From: Flaviflagellibacter sp963786225
GTDB lineage: Bacteria; Pseudomonadota; Alphaproteobacteria; Rhizobiales; Methylopilaceae
DNA: 64,000 nt
NCBI GenBank assembly: GCA_963786225.1
Contig: CAWAYQ010000002.1
Span: 14,566 to 78,565, forward strand
Direction of reading: 5' to 3'
This document shows, in pieces, positions 27,172 to 39,521 of the stretch; position 1 is the first letter of the stretch, and each line of letters opens with the position of its first letter. The translations under genes were made by a program, and so were the position numbers. The notes below the pieces were generated by a model. The model worked only from the letters and a program-made list of their open reading frames with translations. It ran no database searches and was not told the DNA's origin.

Positions 27172-28707
27172 ATGATCCTGACGCGGGCCTTCAACGCGCC
27201 GGAAAGCAATGGTCTCGGCGAAGACGTCACGATCGACGCTCTTCTGCGCCGCCACGCCGCCAAAAATCCCGATGGCCGCGCCGTCATCGATCCCGCCGAC
27301 CGGCCCGTCTTTACCGACGGCCGGCCACGCCGCCTTTCCTGGTCGGAACTCGATAACGAGGTCGAACGCGTTTCGCTCGGCCTCAGGGGTCTCAGGCTCG
27401 GCCGCGACGCCATGGTCGCGCTGCAGATGCCGAACACGGTGGACGGCATAATCGCGCTGCTCGCGGTGCTGCGCGCGGGTTATGTCGCTTCGCTCCTGCC
27501 CTTGGCCTGGCGCCGCCGCGAGATCACGCAGGCCCTGACGCGCATCGGCGCCAAGGCGATCATCACCGTCTGCCGATCGGGACCGGTGCCGCACGCCGCC
27601 GTCGTGTCCTTCGCCGCGATCGATGCCTTCACGCTGCGCTTCATTCTCGCCTTCGGACGCGGCGTGCCGGATGGCGTCATCTCGATCGACGAGCATCTCG
27701 ACAATCTGCAACGACCCGAACTGGAACCGGACTCCGATCGCACCGGAAAAGCCGGCCTCCATGTCGCGCTCGTCACCTGGGACGCGACACCGACGGGTTT
27801 CGCCCCGGTCGCGCGCACGCAGGGCGAACTGATCGCCGCCGGCATGGCCCATATGCTCGAGGCCGGCCTCACCGAGGAAGACGTCGTCGCGACCACGCTG
27901 CTGAATTCGAGCATTGCCGCCCTCGCCAGCGGCCTCATCTCATGTCTTCTCAGCGGTGCGCCGCTCGTCCTGCACCAGCCGTTCTCCTCACGCGTTCTCG
28001 CCGGCGCGCTCGCCACCGAATGCATCACCCATCTCGTCGTGCCCGGCGCCGCCGCCTTGGGGCTGATCCGCGCCGGACGCTTGCCCGCGCGCCGCCCGTT
28101 GCGCTCCGTGGGCGCGGTGTGGCGTACGGGCGAAACGCCCGGCCGCGCCGTATCCAGCGGCGCGATCCAGATCGTCGACATCATGACGTTCGGCGAGATG
28201 GGCTTCATCGCCGCCTCGCGCCAGAGCGATCCGGCCGGCATTCCGCTCGGGCGGATCCGATCGCCGCGCGGCAATTCCAGGGGCCCATGCCTGATCGAAA
28301 CGCGCATTACGGCCAAGGGCCATGCCGCATTGCGGGGCGCGCTTGTTCCTTCGGGCAATCTGCCGGGCGAACCTTCGCTTCCGATCGACAATGACGGCTG
28401 GGTCGATACCGGACTGCAGGCGGGAATGACGGGAGGCGAACTGCGCACCGGCGCGGCGCGTGCGGGCATTGCGCGGATCGGCGGGCTTTCCTTCCCGCGG
28501 CCGGCGCTCGAAGAGTTCCTGCGCATGGTGTCGTCGACCGCGGGCGCCGCTGTTGCCTTGCAGAAGGACCCGTTGTTCGGAGAGGCGACGCGCGCCGGCA
28601 ACGGCAATCAGAAAGCGCTCACCAATACGCTCGATGCGGCGGGCGCGAGCGCCGCGCTGACGCCGCGCTCGGATGTGGACGACGAGCGCCAGGCCGTGGT
28701 GGCGTAG
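27172..28707 (+). CDS. acyl-CoA synthetase-like protein with degenerate AMP-binding motifs
   Basis: 511 aa from the ATG at 27172. The N-terminal part has the look of the AMP-forming ligase family (TIDALLRRHAAKNPDGRAVID, SWSELDNEVERVSLGLR, VALQMPNTVDGIIALLAVLRAGYVASLL). The phosphate-binding TSGTTGxPK motif is replaced by VTWDATPTGFAPVART. The tyrosine-glutamate motif has become TFGEMGFIA, and only a trace of the GWxxTGD motif survives (NDGWVDTG). The usual C-terminal catalytic lysine region is not recognisable. It may bind an acyl or aryl acid without activating it, or have another role. It is probably co-transcribed with the binding protein before it. Confidence 0.65.
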   Translation: MILTRAFNAPESNGLGEDVTIDALLRRHAAKNPDGRAVIDPADRPVFTDGRPRRLSWSELDNEVERVSLGLRGLRLGRDAMVALQMPNTVDGIIALLAVLRAGYVASLLPLAWRRREITQALTRIGAKAIITVCRSGPVPHAAVVSFAAIDAFTLRFILAFGRGVPDGVISIDEHLDNLQRPELEPDSDRTGKAGLHVALVTWDATPTGFAPVARTQGELIAAGMAHMLEAGLTEEDVVATTLLNSSIAALASGLISCLLSGAPLVLHQPFSSRVLAGALATECITHLVVPGAAALGLIRAGRLPARRPLRSVGAVWRTGETPGRAVSSGAIQIVDIMTFGEMGFIAASRQSDPAGIPLGRIRSPRGNSRGPCLIETRITAKGHAALRGALVPSGNLPGEPSLPIDNDGWVDTGLQAGMTGGELRTGAARAGIARIGGLSFPRPALEEFLRMVSSTAGAAVALQKDPLFGEATRAGNGNQKALTNTLDAAGASAALTPRSDVDDERQAVVA

Positions 28708-28715
28708 GCCTCCCA

Positions 28716-28910
28716 CCTCTCCCGTTTACGGGAGAGGTCGAGTTGCGCGCGAGCGCAACCGGGAGAGGGGAATTCCGAACTCCGCCTTACAGATTGCCCT
28801 CTCTCCGCTCGCCTCAACTCGGCTTCTGCCGAGTTGAGCATCAAAGTGCCCAACTCGGGTAAACCCGAGTTGGGTCGGCGAGTCGGCTCTCTCCCGCACG
28901 CGGGAGAGAG
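28716..28910. repeat. array of five hairpins between convergent genes
   Basis: Inverted repeats, each with a short loop: 28716-28737 (9-bp arms CCTCTCCCG), 28742-28759 (7-bp arms GTTGCGC), 28813-28838 (11-bp arms, CTCAACTCGGC), 28849-28874 (11-bp arms CCCAACTCGGG), and 28887-28910 (arms CTCTCTCCCG). The first and last share a CTCTCCCG core, and the third and fourth share CAACTCGG. The array fills the space between the ligase-like gene and mfd. It probably serves as a two-way terminator derived from a dispersed palindromic element. Confidence 0.8.
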
Positions 28911-28919
28911 GAAAGAACC

Positions 28920-32426
<3,507 letters not shown>

Positions 32427-32444
32427 TCAAACTCGCTTGCAAAC

Positions 32445-32735
32445 TCACTTGGTCCGCGGCGTGGCGTGGAAGGCCAGAAGGCGGCGGAAAATATCGCTGT
32501 CATAGTCTGGCGGCGTCTTCACCCGTCCAGCCACCCATTCATAAAGGTCGCTGTCCTGGGCTTCGAGCAGATGCTCGAAGACATCCAGATCGGCCTCGCT
32601 CATCCGCTCGAGTTCGGCGTTGACGAACTGGCCAAGAATAAAATCCATTTCCCGGGTGCCGCGATGCCAGGCGCGGTAAAGCACGCGGCGGCGGCGCGGG
32701 TCCAATCCTTCACTTGTCCGGCTGGTTCCAGTCAC
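32445..32735 (-). CDS. sdhE: FAD assembly factor SdhE (succinate dehydrogenase flavinylation)
   Basis: 96 aa from the GTG at 32735, the expected size. The conserved RGxxE region is present as AWHRGTREMD, followed by ILGQFVNAELERMSEADLDVFEHLLEAQDSDLYEWV. It helps attach FAD to SdhA. It sits before mfd and is divergent from recG, an arrangement frequent in Hyphomicrobiales (recalled, not checked). Confidence 0.93.
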   Translation of the reverse strand: MTGTSRTSEGLDPRRRRVLYRAWHRGTREMDFILGQFVNAELERMSEADLDVFEHLLEAQDSDLYEWVAGRVKTPPDYDSDIFRRLLAFHATPRTK

Positions 32736-32814
32736 GCGGAAAGGCTTATGTAGTTGAGGCGCGCGCAGCAACAAGCTTGAAGCCCGCGCGGGTTGCAGGC
32801 ACCGTTCAACTCTC

Positions 32815-34905
32815 ATGCGTCCCTCCGTCCTCAACCCCCTTTTCGCCCCCGTCGAAGTCCTGCCCGGCCTTGGCGAAAAGAGCGCCCTCCCCCTGAAACG
32901 CCTGCTCGGCCCCGAGCCGCGCGTGCTCGATGCGCTGTTTCACCTGCCGAGCGGCATCATCGACCGCAGGCACCGGCCGAGAATCGCGGACGCCCAGCCG
33001 GGCATGGTCGTCACCCTCGAAGTCACCGTCGAGGAGCACCATGCCCCGCCGCGCAACCGGAAGGCGCCTCATCGCGTCGTGGTCACCGACGGCACGGGTT
33101 GGGTCACGCTCATCTTCTTCGGGTCCAACACATCCTATGTCGGGCGCCAGCTGCCGGTCGGCGCCAAACGCTGGATATCCGGCCGGCTCGACCTCTACGA
33201 AGGCATGCTTCAGATGGTGCATCCGGACCGGATCCTCGACGAGGCCGGCCTCGCGAAGCTTTCGCCCGTGGAGCCGGTCTATCCCCTGGTCGAGGGTGTC
33301 ACCCTGGGCCTCATCACCCGCGCCACGCGGGCCGCGTCGGAACGTATCCCCGTCCTGCCGGAATGGCTCGACCCGAATCTCGTTTCTTCGCGCCACTGGC
33401 CGGGCTTCCGGGACGCGCTACGCCACCTCCATCTGCCGCGCCAGCCGGAAGACGCGCTGCCGGAAAGCCCGGCGCGGCACCGCCTGGCCTATGACGAACT
33501 TCTGTCGGGCCAGCTCGCTCTCGCGCTGGTGCGCGCTCATATGCGCCGCCAGTCGGGACGGACGAGCGCCGGGGACGGGCATATCGTCCGCAAGCTCGAA
33601 GCCGCGCTGCCTTTCAAATTGACGGCCTCGCAGGTCCGCGCCGTGCAGGACATCCGCGGCGATCTCGCAAAGCCCGAGCGCATGCTGCGCCTGCTTCAGG
33701 GCGATGTCGGCTCCGGAAAGACTGTCGTCGCCCTGCTCGCAATGGCAAGCGTCATCGAGGCCGGGCGGCAGGCCGCGCTCATGGCGCCGACCGAAATTCT
33801 CGCGCGCCAGCACCTCAAGACCATTCGGCCTCTTGCCGAGGCCGCGGGCCTGAACATCGCGATCCTGACCAGCCGCGAGAAAGGCCGTGAACGCGAGGCC
33901 CTGCTCGCCGATGCCGCCTCCGGCAAGATTCATATCCTGATCGGCACCCATGCGCTGTTTCAGGACAATGTCGACTTCCACGACCTCGCTTTCGCCGTCG
34001 TCGACGAGCAGCACCGGTTCGGCGTGCACCAGCGCCTTGCGCTGGCGGCCAAGGGCCAGGCCGTGGATATCCTTGTCATGACGGCGACGCCGATCCCGCG
34101 CACGCTTGTCCTTACGCATTTCGGCGACATGGATATTTCGGCGCTTTACGAAAAGCCCGCCGGACGTCAGCCGATCGACACGCGCGTCATTTCCAGCGAA
34201 AGGCTCGACGAGGTCGTTCACGGCCTGCATCGCGCACTTGAAACCGGTGCGCGTATCTATTGGGTGTGCCCGCTCGTCTCGGAATCCGACCTTGTGGATG
34301 CGGCCGCCGCCGAAGAACGCTTTCGCGAGCTCGACCGCGAATTCCCGGGCCAGGTCGCGCTCGTTCACGGCAAGCTCAAGGGCGCGGAGAAGGACGCGGT
34401 CATGGCCCGCTTCGCGGCCGGCGAAACCCGCATTCTCGTCGCCACCACCGTCATCGAGGTCGGCGTCGACGTTCCCGAAGCCAGCATCATGGTGATCGAG
34501 CATGCCGAACGCTTCGGCCTCGCCCAGCTTCACCAGCTCCGCGGCCGTGTCGGCCGCGGCGATGCAAAATCGTCCTGCCTTCTCGTCTACAAGCCCCCGC
34601 TCGGCGAGACGGCGGAAGCCCGGCTGAAAATCCTGCGCGAGACGGAAGACGGGTTCCGCATCGCCGAAGAGGATCTGCGCCTGCGCGGCGAGGGCGAGCT
34701 TCTCGGCACGCGCCAGAGCGGCATGCCGGGGGTGCGCCTCGCCGATGTCGAGATCTACGGCGAACTGCTGGAAGGCGCCCGCAAGGAGGCCGTTCTCCTG
34801 CTCGAGCGCGATCCTCACCTCACCGGCCCACGGGGCGAGGCCCTGCGCACCCTCCTCTACCTCTTCGAGAGGGACGAGGCGGCCAAGCTTCTCAGGGCCG
34901 GGTGA
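32815..34905 (+). CDS. recG: ATP-dependent DNA helicase RecG
   Basis: 696 aa. N-terminal wedge (OB-fold) domain with the PLKRLLG/FHLPSGIIDRR start, then a superfamily 2 helicase: Walker A LLQGDVGSGKTVVALLAM, VVDEQHRFGVHQR (DEQH box), TATPIPRTLVLTHFGDMDIS, and the C-terminal QLRGRVGRGDAKSSCLL motif VI region. It remodels stalled replication forks and branched DNA. It is divergent from sdhE with an 80-bp spacer. No strong ribosome site precedes the ATG. Confidence 0.97.
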   Translation: MRPSVLNPLFAPVEVLPGLGEKSALPLKRLLGPEPRVLDALFHLPSGIIDRRHRPRIADAQPGMVVTLEVTVEEHHAPPRNRKAPHRVVVTDGTGWVTLIFFGSNTSYVGRQLPVGAKRWISGRLDLYEGMLQMVHPDRILDEAGLAKLSPVEPVYPLVEGVTLGLITRATRAASERIPVLPEWLDPNLVSSRHWPGFRDALRHLHLPRQPEDALPESPARHRLAYDELLSGQLALALVRAHMRRQSGRTSAGDGHIVRKLEAALPFKLTASQVRAVQDIRGDLAKPERMLRLLQGDVGSGKTVVALLAMASVIEAGRQAALMAPTEILARQHLKTIRPLAEAAGLNIAILTSREKGREREALLADAASGKIHILIGTHALFQDNVDFHDLAFAVVDEQHRFGVHQRLALAAKGQAVDILVMTATPIPRTLVLTHFGDMDISALYEKPAGRQPIDTRVISSERLDEVVHGLHRALETGARIYWVCPLVSESDLVDAAAAEERFRELDREFPGQVALVHGKLKGAEKDAVMARFAAGETRILVATTVIEVGVDVPEASIMVIEHAERFGLAQLHQLRGRVGRGDAKSSCLLVYKPPLGETAEARLKILRETEDGFRIAEEDLRLRGEGELLGTRQSGMPGVRLADVEIYGELLEGARKEAVLLLERDPHLTGPRGEALRTLLYLFERDEAAKLLRAG

Positions 34906-35037
34906 CCGCAGAACGGTGCCGGCAAAATAATTTTGAACCCGCCTGAACCTCTCTTTTCGAGCCCGCGACCAATAGGCATCGAGACCGAATATCCCGGCTT
35001 CAACGGGCGGGCCTCAGAGACAGAGAGGATTAAGACA

Positions 35038-35289
35038 ATGTTTCGCAAAACTATTCTTGGTGCCGCTGCTGCCGTGACGCTCGCCGTTGCGGCTATCGCC
35101 CCGACCGCCGCTTCGGCTGGCCCGGGCATCACCATCGGCTTCGGCGGCGGCGGCTTCGGCGGCTATGGTGGGTATGGCGGCTACGGCGGTTATGGCTACG
35201 GCTACGGCGGCTGCTTCAAGAAGAAGGTCAAGGTCTGGAGCCCCTACCTCGGCCACTTCGTCTGGAAGAAGAAGGTCATCTGCTACTGA
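35038..35289 (+). CDS. small Gly/Tyr-rich secreted protein
   Basis: 83 aa from the ATG at 35038. A signal peptide (cleavage near ASAGP) is followed by a Gly-Tyr run built on GGYGGYGGYGG and a short basic C-terminus with two cysteines (GGCFKKKVK and KKKVICY) that could bridge. This last part is an FKKKVKVWSPYLGHFVWKKK duplication of K-K-K-V segments. Small proteins like this are common in Bradyrhizobiaceae as surface or periplasmic proteins of unknown role. It is followed by a terminator, so it is probably monocistronic. Confidence 0.8.
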   Translation: MFRKTILGAAAAVTLAVAAIAPTAASAGPGITIGFGGGGFGGYGGYGGYGGYGYGYGGCFKKKVKVWSPYLGHFVWKKKVICY

Positions 35290-35309
35290 TCTACCGGGTA
35301 GCATTATCG

Positions 35310-35336
35310 AAAAGCCGGCCTCTGGGCCGGCTTTTT
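35310..35336 (+). terminator. intrinsic terminator after the Gly-rich gene
   Basis: The perfect stem AAAAGCCGGCC / GGCCGGCTTTT with a TCTG loop ends in TTTTT. It is a strong, bidirectional-type terminator 20 bp after the stop codon. Confidence 0.88.
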
Positions 35337-35447
35337 GCGTTTCGGGGCAAAACGAAACCTTCCCGAAACAAATCTTTTATACGAAGCTCCCCGGCATTGA
35401 ACCCGATGTCCTCCTCCAGCGACCAATAACCGAGCAGAGCAAAAACC

Positions 35448-36017
35448 GTGGCCGCACAGACAGCGACATCGGATGAGATCTTGATCGGCCGCATCGCGGC
35501 CGGCGACAGGCTCGCCATGCAGGTGCTGTTTGCCCGTTACCAGGTACGCGTCTTTCGGTTTGTGCTCCGGCTCGTACGCAACGAAGCTAATGCGGAGGAT
35601 TTGATCAGCGAGGTTTTTCTGGACGTCTGGCGTCAGGCCGGGAAGTTCGAAGGCAGATCCAGTGTTTCGACCTGGCTCCTCTCGATCGCACGGTTCAAAG
35701 CGCTAAGTTCCCTTCGGAAGAGAACCGAGGGCGAACTCGACGACGAAGCTGCGGACGCCATTGAGGACGACGCGGATACGCCGGAAGTGACGATCCAGAA
35801 GAAGGACAAGGCCGGGGCCATACGTGAGTGCCTCAAAGCCCTGTCCACGGAACATCGGGAAATCGTCGACCTTGTCTATTACCACGAGAGATCCGTGGAA
35901 GAGGCGAGCGAGATCCTCGGAATTCCGGAGAACACCGTGAAAACGCGTCTCTTTTATGCGCGCAAACGGTTGTCCGAGCTGCTCAAGACCGCCGGCATCG
36001 ATCGAGGATGGCCGTGA
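35448..36017 (+). CDS. ECF-type RNA polymerase sigma factor
   Basis: 189 aa from a GTG. Sigma region 2 (about 25-95) contains FARYQVRVFRFVLRLVRNEANAEDLISEVFLDVWRQ and STWLLSIARFKALSSLRKR. Region 4 (about 125-180) contains EHREIVDLVYYHERSVEEASEILGIPENTVKTRLFYARKRL. The stop codon overlaps the start of the anti-sigma gene (TGATG), so the two are coupled. No EcfG-like anti-sigma PhyR partner is present. This is a separate ECF system with a membrane anti-sigma factor and a subtilase gene behind it. Confidence 0.92.
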   Translation: MAAQTATSDEILIGRIAAGDRLAMQVLFARYQVRVFRFVLRLVRNEANAEDLISEVFLDVWRQAGKFEGRSSVSTWLLSIARFKALSSLRKRTEGELDDEAADAIEDDADTPEVTIQKKDKAGAIRECLKALSTEHREIVDLVYYHERSVEEASEILGIPENTVKTRLFYARKRLSELLKTAGIDRGWP

Positions 36018-36688
36018 TGACGACGAAACAGGACAACAGAGCCGAAATTTCCATGCTGCTGCCGTGGTATGCAGCTGGAACGCTCAACGCGTCGGAGACC
36101 CGCCGGGTCGCGGCGGCCATCGAACAAGATCCGGAACTCGCAAAACGCCTCGAAGACATTCGCGACGAAGCCACGGAAACTTTGGCGCTGAACGAGAGCG
36201 TGGGTGCGCCTTCGCGGCGCGTGGCGGACAAACTGTTCGCCGCCATCGACGCCGAGCAGGCCGTCAATCCCCGGGTCTACAAACCCACTTTCAGCCTGGC
36301 CGGCTGGGCTTCCGAGAAGCTCGCCGTGCTGCGCCCCCGTACCCTCGCCTTTGCCGCTGCGGCCGCGGTGGCCGTGATCGCTCTTCAGGCAGGTCTCCTC
36401 GCCGGAGACTTTGTGGACCGGCAGGCCTCCGGCTTCCAGACTGCGACCGCGCCCGATCCGACCGCGGCCGGCCCTCAGCTTCTGGTGAACTTCGCGCCGA
36501 CCGCGACCGCGGCGGATATCGAGGCTCTTCTCCAGGCGGCCGGCGGCACCATCGTTGAAGGCCCGCAGGCAGGGGTCTATCGTGTCCAGATCGGGTCGCG
36601 GAGCCTCGATCAGGCCGGGGTGGACCGGGTGATCCAGATGCTGCGCGACAAGCCGCAGATCGTGCGCTTCGTCGCTCTCGCATCCTGA
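36017..36688 (+). CDS. membrane anti-sigma factor with prodomain-like periplasmic domain
   Basis: 223 aa from the ATG overlapping the sigma stop. An ATG 9 bases upstream is possible. The N-terminal cytoplasmic part (LLPWYAAGTLNASETRRVAAAIEQDPEL) has the anti-sigma helical layout but lacks the zinc His-Cys-Cys motif. One membrane helix lies at about 112-132. The outer part (about 150-223: LLVNFAPTATAADIEALL, then AGVYRVQIG) resembles the prodomain of fervidolysin/I9-type subtilases. As the next gene encodes a subtilase, this domain may bind or be cut by it. That link is inference. Confidence 0.8.
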   Translation: MTTKQDNRAEISMLLPWYAAGTLNASETRRVAAAIEQDPELAKRLEDIRDEATETLALNESVGAPSRRVADKLFAAIDAEQAVNPRVYKPTFSLAGWASEKLAVLRPRTLAFAAAAAVAVIALQAGLLAGDFVDRQASGFQTATAPDPTAAGPQLLVNFAPTATAADIEALLQAAGGTIVEGPQAGVYRVQIGSRSLDQAGVDRVIQMLRDKPQIVRFVALAS

Positions 36689-36708
36689 CCGACATAAAGG
36701 AGAGCGCG

Positions 36709-38251
36709 ATGCGTCTCGCTGCCATCTTCGCCCGTGCCGCCGTCGCGGCGGCGATCGCCGTGCCGTCTGCCATCGGCATCAGCGTCGTTTCGAGCGGCCA
36801 GGCGGCCGCGCAATTTGCTGTCGCGCCTCCCATGGGAGGCGGCGGTGGCGGCGGACGCCGTGGCGGTGGCGGCGATTTCGAAATGTACGATCCGTGCGAA
36901 TGGGGCGACTGCTATCAGCGCCGCCCGATCCGTCGTTATCGGCCGCCTCCGCGCGTCTATGTGGTTCCGGACGACGACCCGCCTCCCTACTTCTACGAGG
37001 ATGAATTCGGGCCAGAGCCGGCGCCGCGCAAAATCAAGCCAAAGGTCAAGCAGGCCAAGCCGAACGCGAAGGACGGCCAGAATCAGGGCCAGGGTCGAAG
37101 CCAGGCCGCGAGAGGCACCTTCCGTCCGGACGAAGTGCTTGTCGAAATCCCGCTCTCCGTTTCGGAAAGCGATGTCGACGCGCTCGCGCTTCAACAAAGG
37201 ATCGAGAAGCTCGGCTCGCAGGACATCAGCCTGCTCAACACGCGCATTCACCGTTGGCGGATTACCGACGGCCGCTCACCGGAAACCGTTGCCGCGGCGC
37301 TTCGTACGGACAGCCGCGTCGCGGATGCGCATCTCAACCGCATTTTCAGCCTCCAGCAGGCGCAGGCGGCGCTTGGCGGACCGCCGCAATATGCCGCCGA
37401 AAAGCTCAAGCTCGAGCGAAGTGCACAACCTGACGCGCGGGGAAACCGCTCTCGTCGCCCTGATCGATTCCGGCGCCGACGGCGCTCATCCCGAACTCGA
37501 CGGCGTCGTGGCCGATACATTCGATGCCATCGGCGGCACGTACCAGCCGCACACGCACGGCACCGGCATGGCCGGCGCCATTGCAGCGCATGCGCAGATC
37601 AACGGCGTCGCGCCGAAAGCGCGCATCCTGAACGTCCGCGCTTTCGCACCTACGGGCAAGACCAATGACGGCACGACCTTCGACGTGATCCGCGGTATGG
37701 ACTGGGCGGCCCAACAGGGCGCGCGCGTGTTCAACCTGTCCTTTGCCGGCCCCCGCGATCCGCTTATGGCGCGCGTCGTGAAGGCCGCGCTCAACAAGGG
37801 TATCGTGGTCGTCGCCGCGGCCGGCAATGCGGGGCCGAAATCACCCCCGCTCTATCCCGCAGCCGAAGCCGGCGTCATCGCCGTGACCGCGACCAACGCC
37901 AAGGACGGCCTTCTCGGAATGGCCAATCGCGGCGGCTATGTCACCATCGCGGCTCCGGGCACGGACATTCTTCTGCCGGCTCCGGACAAAGCCTATTCCG
38001 TCTCGTCCGGCACCTCGATCGCGACGGCCTATGTCAGCGGCGTGGTCGCGCTGATGATCGCGCGCCATCCCGAAGCCGACAGCAAGGAAATCTATGAAGT
38101 GCTGATCGGCACGGCACGCGATCTCGGCGCGAAAGGCCGCGACAAGGAGTTTGGCGCAGGCCTCGCCGATCCGCTCGCGGCGCTGGAAGCAATGGAGCCG
38201 ATCCCGCAGACGGTATCCGCGCCGGGAGACGAGCCGCCGCCGGTACGTTGA
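36709..38251 (+). pseudogene. S8 subtilisin-like serine protease, interrupted by a one-base insertion
   Basis: Signal peptide, Gly-rich and Pro-rich linkers, a prodomain-like segment (about 140-215, starting FRPDEVLVEIPL) and an S8 catalytic domain. The frame shifts +1 in the CTCGAGCGAAG stretch near 37417. Without one base the protein is 513 aa. The catalytic triad is intact in the second frame: Asp codon 37466 (LIDSGAD), His 37556 (HTHGTGMAG) and Ser 38015 (SGTSIATAYVSG). It follows the anti-sigma gene by 20 bp and is probably in the same operon. Either a recent mutation or a sequencing error; the intact rest favours error. Confidence 0.85.
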
Positions 38252-38283
38252 TCAGGCGCCGGCAGGAACGAGGCGCAGACGGC

Positions 38284-38730
38284 TCACTGAAGAAAACGGC
38301 TCTCATACCCCTGGATGGACATCAGGCAGTCCTCCCGGCGGCCGAACCATTTGAATCGCTTGCGTGCGATCAGACCGTACAATTTGTCCCTGAGGGTCAG
38401 GGGGAGAATTCGGAACGCCGCGGCCATCGACCACGGGAATCCGAGATGGACGGCCATGCGGATCGAGCCGTCCGACTTGAAATAGGCCCGGCCGTTCTCG
38501 ATCAGGATATTCGTCTCGTAATCTGTGGGTTCGAGGCCGAGATGGCGATAGATCGCCGTTCCGAGTGGTGTCTGCGCCGGAAGAAGGCGGAACACGCCCT
38601 GGCGATCCCGATCGAGAACAAACCGGACAAAACCCGAGCAGAGAACGCAGTCGCCGTCGAACACGATGATCGGCCGATCATCCGGAAAGTCCGGCACGGC
38701 CGGATCGCTTCGGTAGCTGTAGGGCTGCAT
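38284..38730 (-). CDS. DCC-family thiol-disulfide oxidoreductase-like protein
   Basis: 148 aa. The DxxCxxC motif that names the family is present as FDGDCVLCSGFVRFVLDRD near the N-terminus, with the conserved LLPAQTPLG and the late FKWFGRREDCLMS. Predicted thioredoxin-like fold, but no defined reaction. The start codon overlaps the stop of the DUF502 gene upstream (TGATG), so the pair is coupled. Confidence 0.88.
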   Translation of the reverse strand: MQPYSYRSDPAVPDFPDDRPIIVFDGDCVLCSGFVRFVLDRDRQGVFRLLPAQTPLGTAIYRHLGLEPTDYETNILIENGRAYFKSDGSIRMAVHLGFPWSMAAAFRILPLTLRDKLYGLIARKRFKWFGRREDCLMSIQGYESRFLQ

Positions 38731-39428
38731 CAGCCTTCGATACGTTTCTGGAGCTCCGGCCTGACCTGCGGCTGGATGATGCCCATCGACATGATGATCT
38801 TGAAAACCTCGTCGGGAGAGATGTCGACTTCCTGGACGCGGCTTTCGTGCATGATGACGAAATAGCCCGTCGTCGGATTGGGCGAGCACGGGATGAAGAC
38901 GTTGAGGTAATTGCCGGGCGGCAGCGACGAGGCCAATCGTCCTGTCGTCGTCTCGGCGATCAGGCACAGCGACCACAGGCCCGGTCCCGGCCATTCGATC
39001 AGTCCGACGCGGCGGAAGCTCGTTCCGCCCTGCTTGAACACCGTCTGGAAGATCTGCTTCACGGCATTGTAGACGCTGCGCACGAACGGCATCCGCTGCA
39101 GGATCCGTTCGCCGAACGCGAACATTGTCCGTCCGACGAGGTTGGCGGTCAGAAAACCGAGCAGTGTGATGCCGATGACCGAGGCGAGGATGCCGACCCC
39201 CGGGATCGAGAACCGCAGATAGGTTTCCGGGTTATAGGCGGCCGGAATGAGCGGCCGGACCCAGGCATCGATCAGCGCGATCACCCACCAGACGATATAG
39301 CCGGTTATGGCGAGCGGACCCGCGACGAGAAGACCGGTCAGGAAATAGGTGCGGAGCGCGGTGCCGAAGCTTGCCCGAACAGGCACGGCCTCCAGCGGTG
39401 GGGTGAGTGGTGGAATCTCGTCGGTCAT
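38730..39428 (-). CDS. DUF502 family membrane protein
   Basis: 232 aa from the ATG at 39428. Two to three membrane helices (YFLTGLLVAGPLAITGYIVWWVIALID and IPGVGILASVIGITLLGFLTANLVG) are followed by a cytoplasmic part with RMPFVRSVYNAVKQIFQTV and VFIPCSPNPTTGYFVIM, the DUF502 signature. Function unknown. DUF502 genes recur near recG and glmS in Hyphomicrobiales (recalled, not checked). Confidence 0.9.
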   Translation of the reverse strand: MTDEIPPLTPPLEAVPVRASFGTALRTYFLTGLLVAGPLAITGYIVWWVIALIDAWVRPLIPAAYNPETYLRFSIPGVGILASVIGITLLGFLTANLVGRTMFAFGERILQRMPFVRSVYNAVKQIFQTVFKQGGTSFRRVGLIEWPGPGLWSLCLIAETTTGRLASSLPPGNYLNVFIPCSPNPTTGYFVIMHESRVQEVDISPDEVFKIIMSMGIIQPQVRPELQKRIEG

Positions 39429-39521
39429 CCCGCTCCCATTCGTCTTATCCCGTGCGGGCAACAGATTGGAATTGCTCCGATCTCGCCCGCCTCTCTTGCC
39501 CGAAGGCACCCTCTCCTCATT

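Noticed and set aside
25539..27449. 636-codon open frame antisense to the YejA-like binding protein
   Set aside because: Low-complexity Arg/Gly/His-rich translation opposite a clear gene, with no motif.
35140..35215. Tandem GGC-TAT-like repeats that could be taken for a CRISPR or VNTR
   Set aside because: They encode the Gly-Tyr run of the secreted protein in frame and have no spacer structure.
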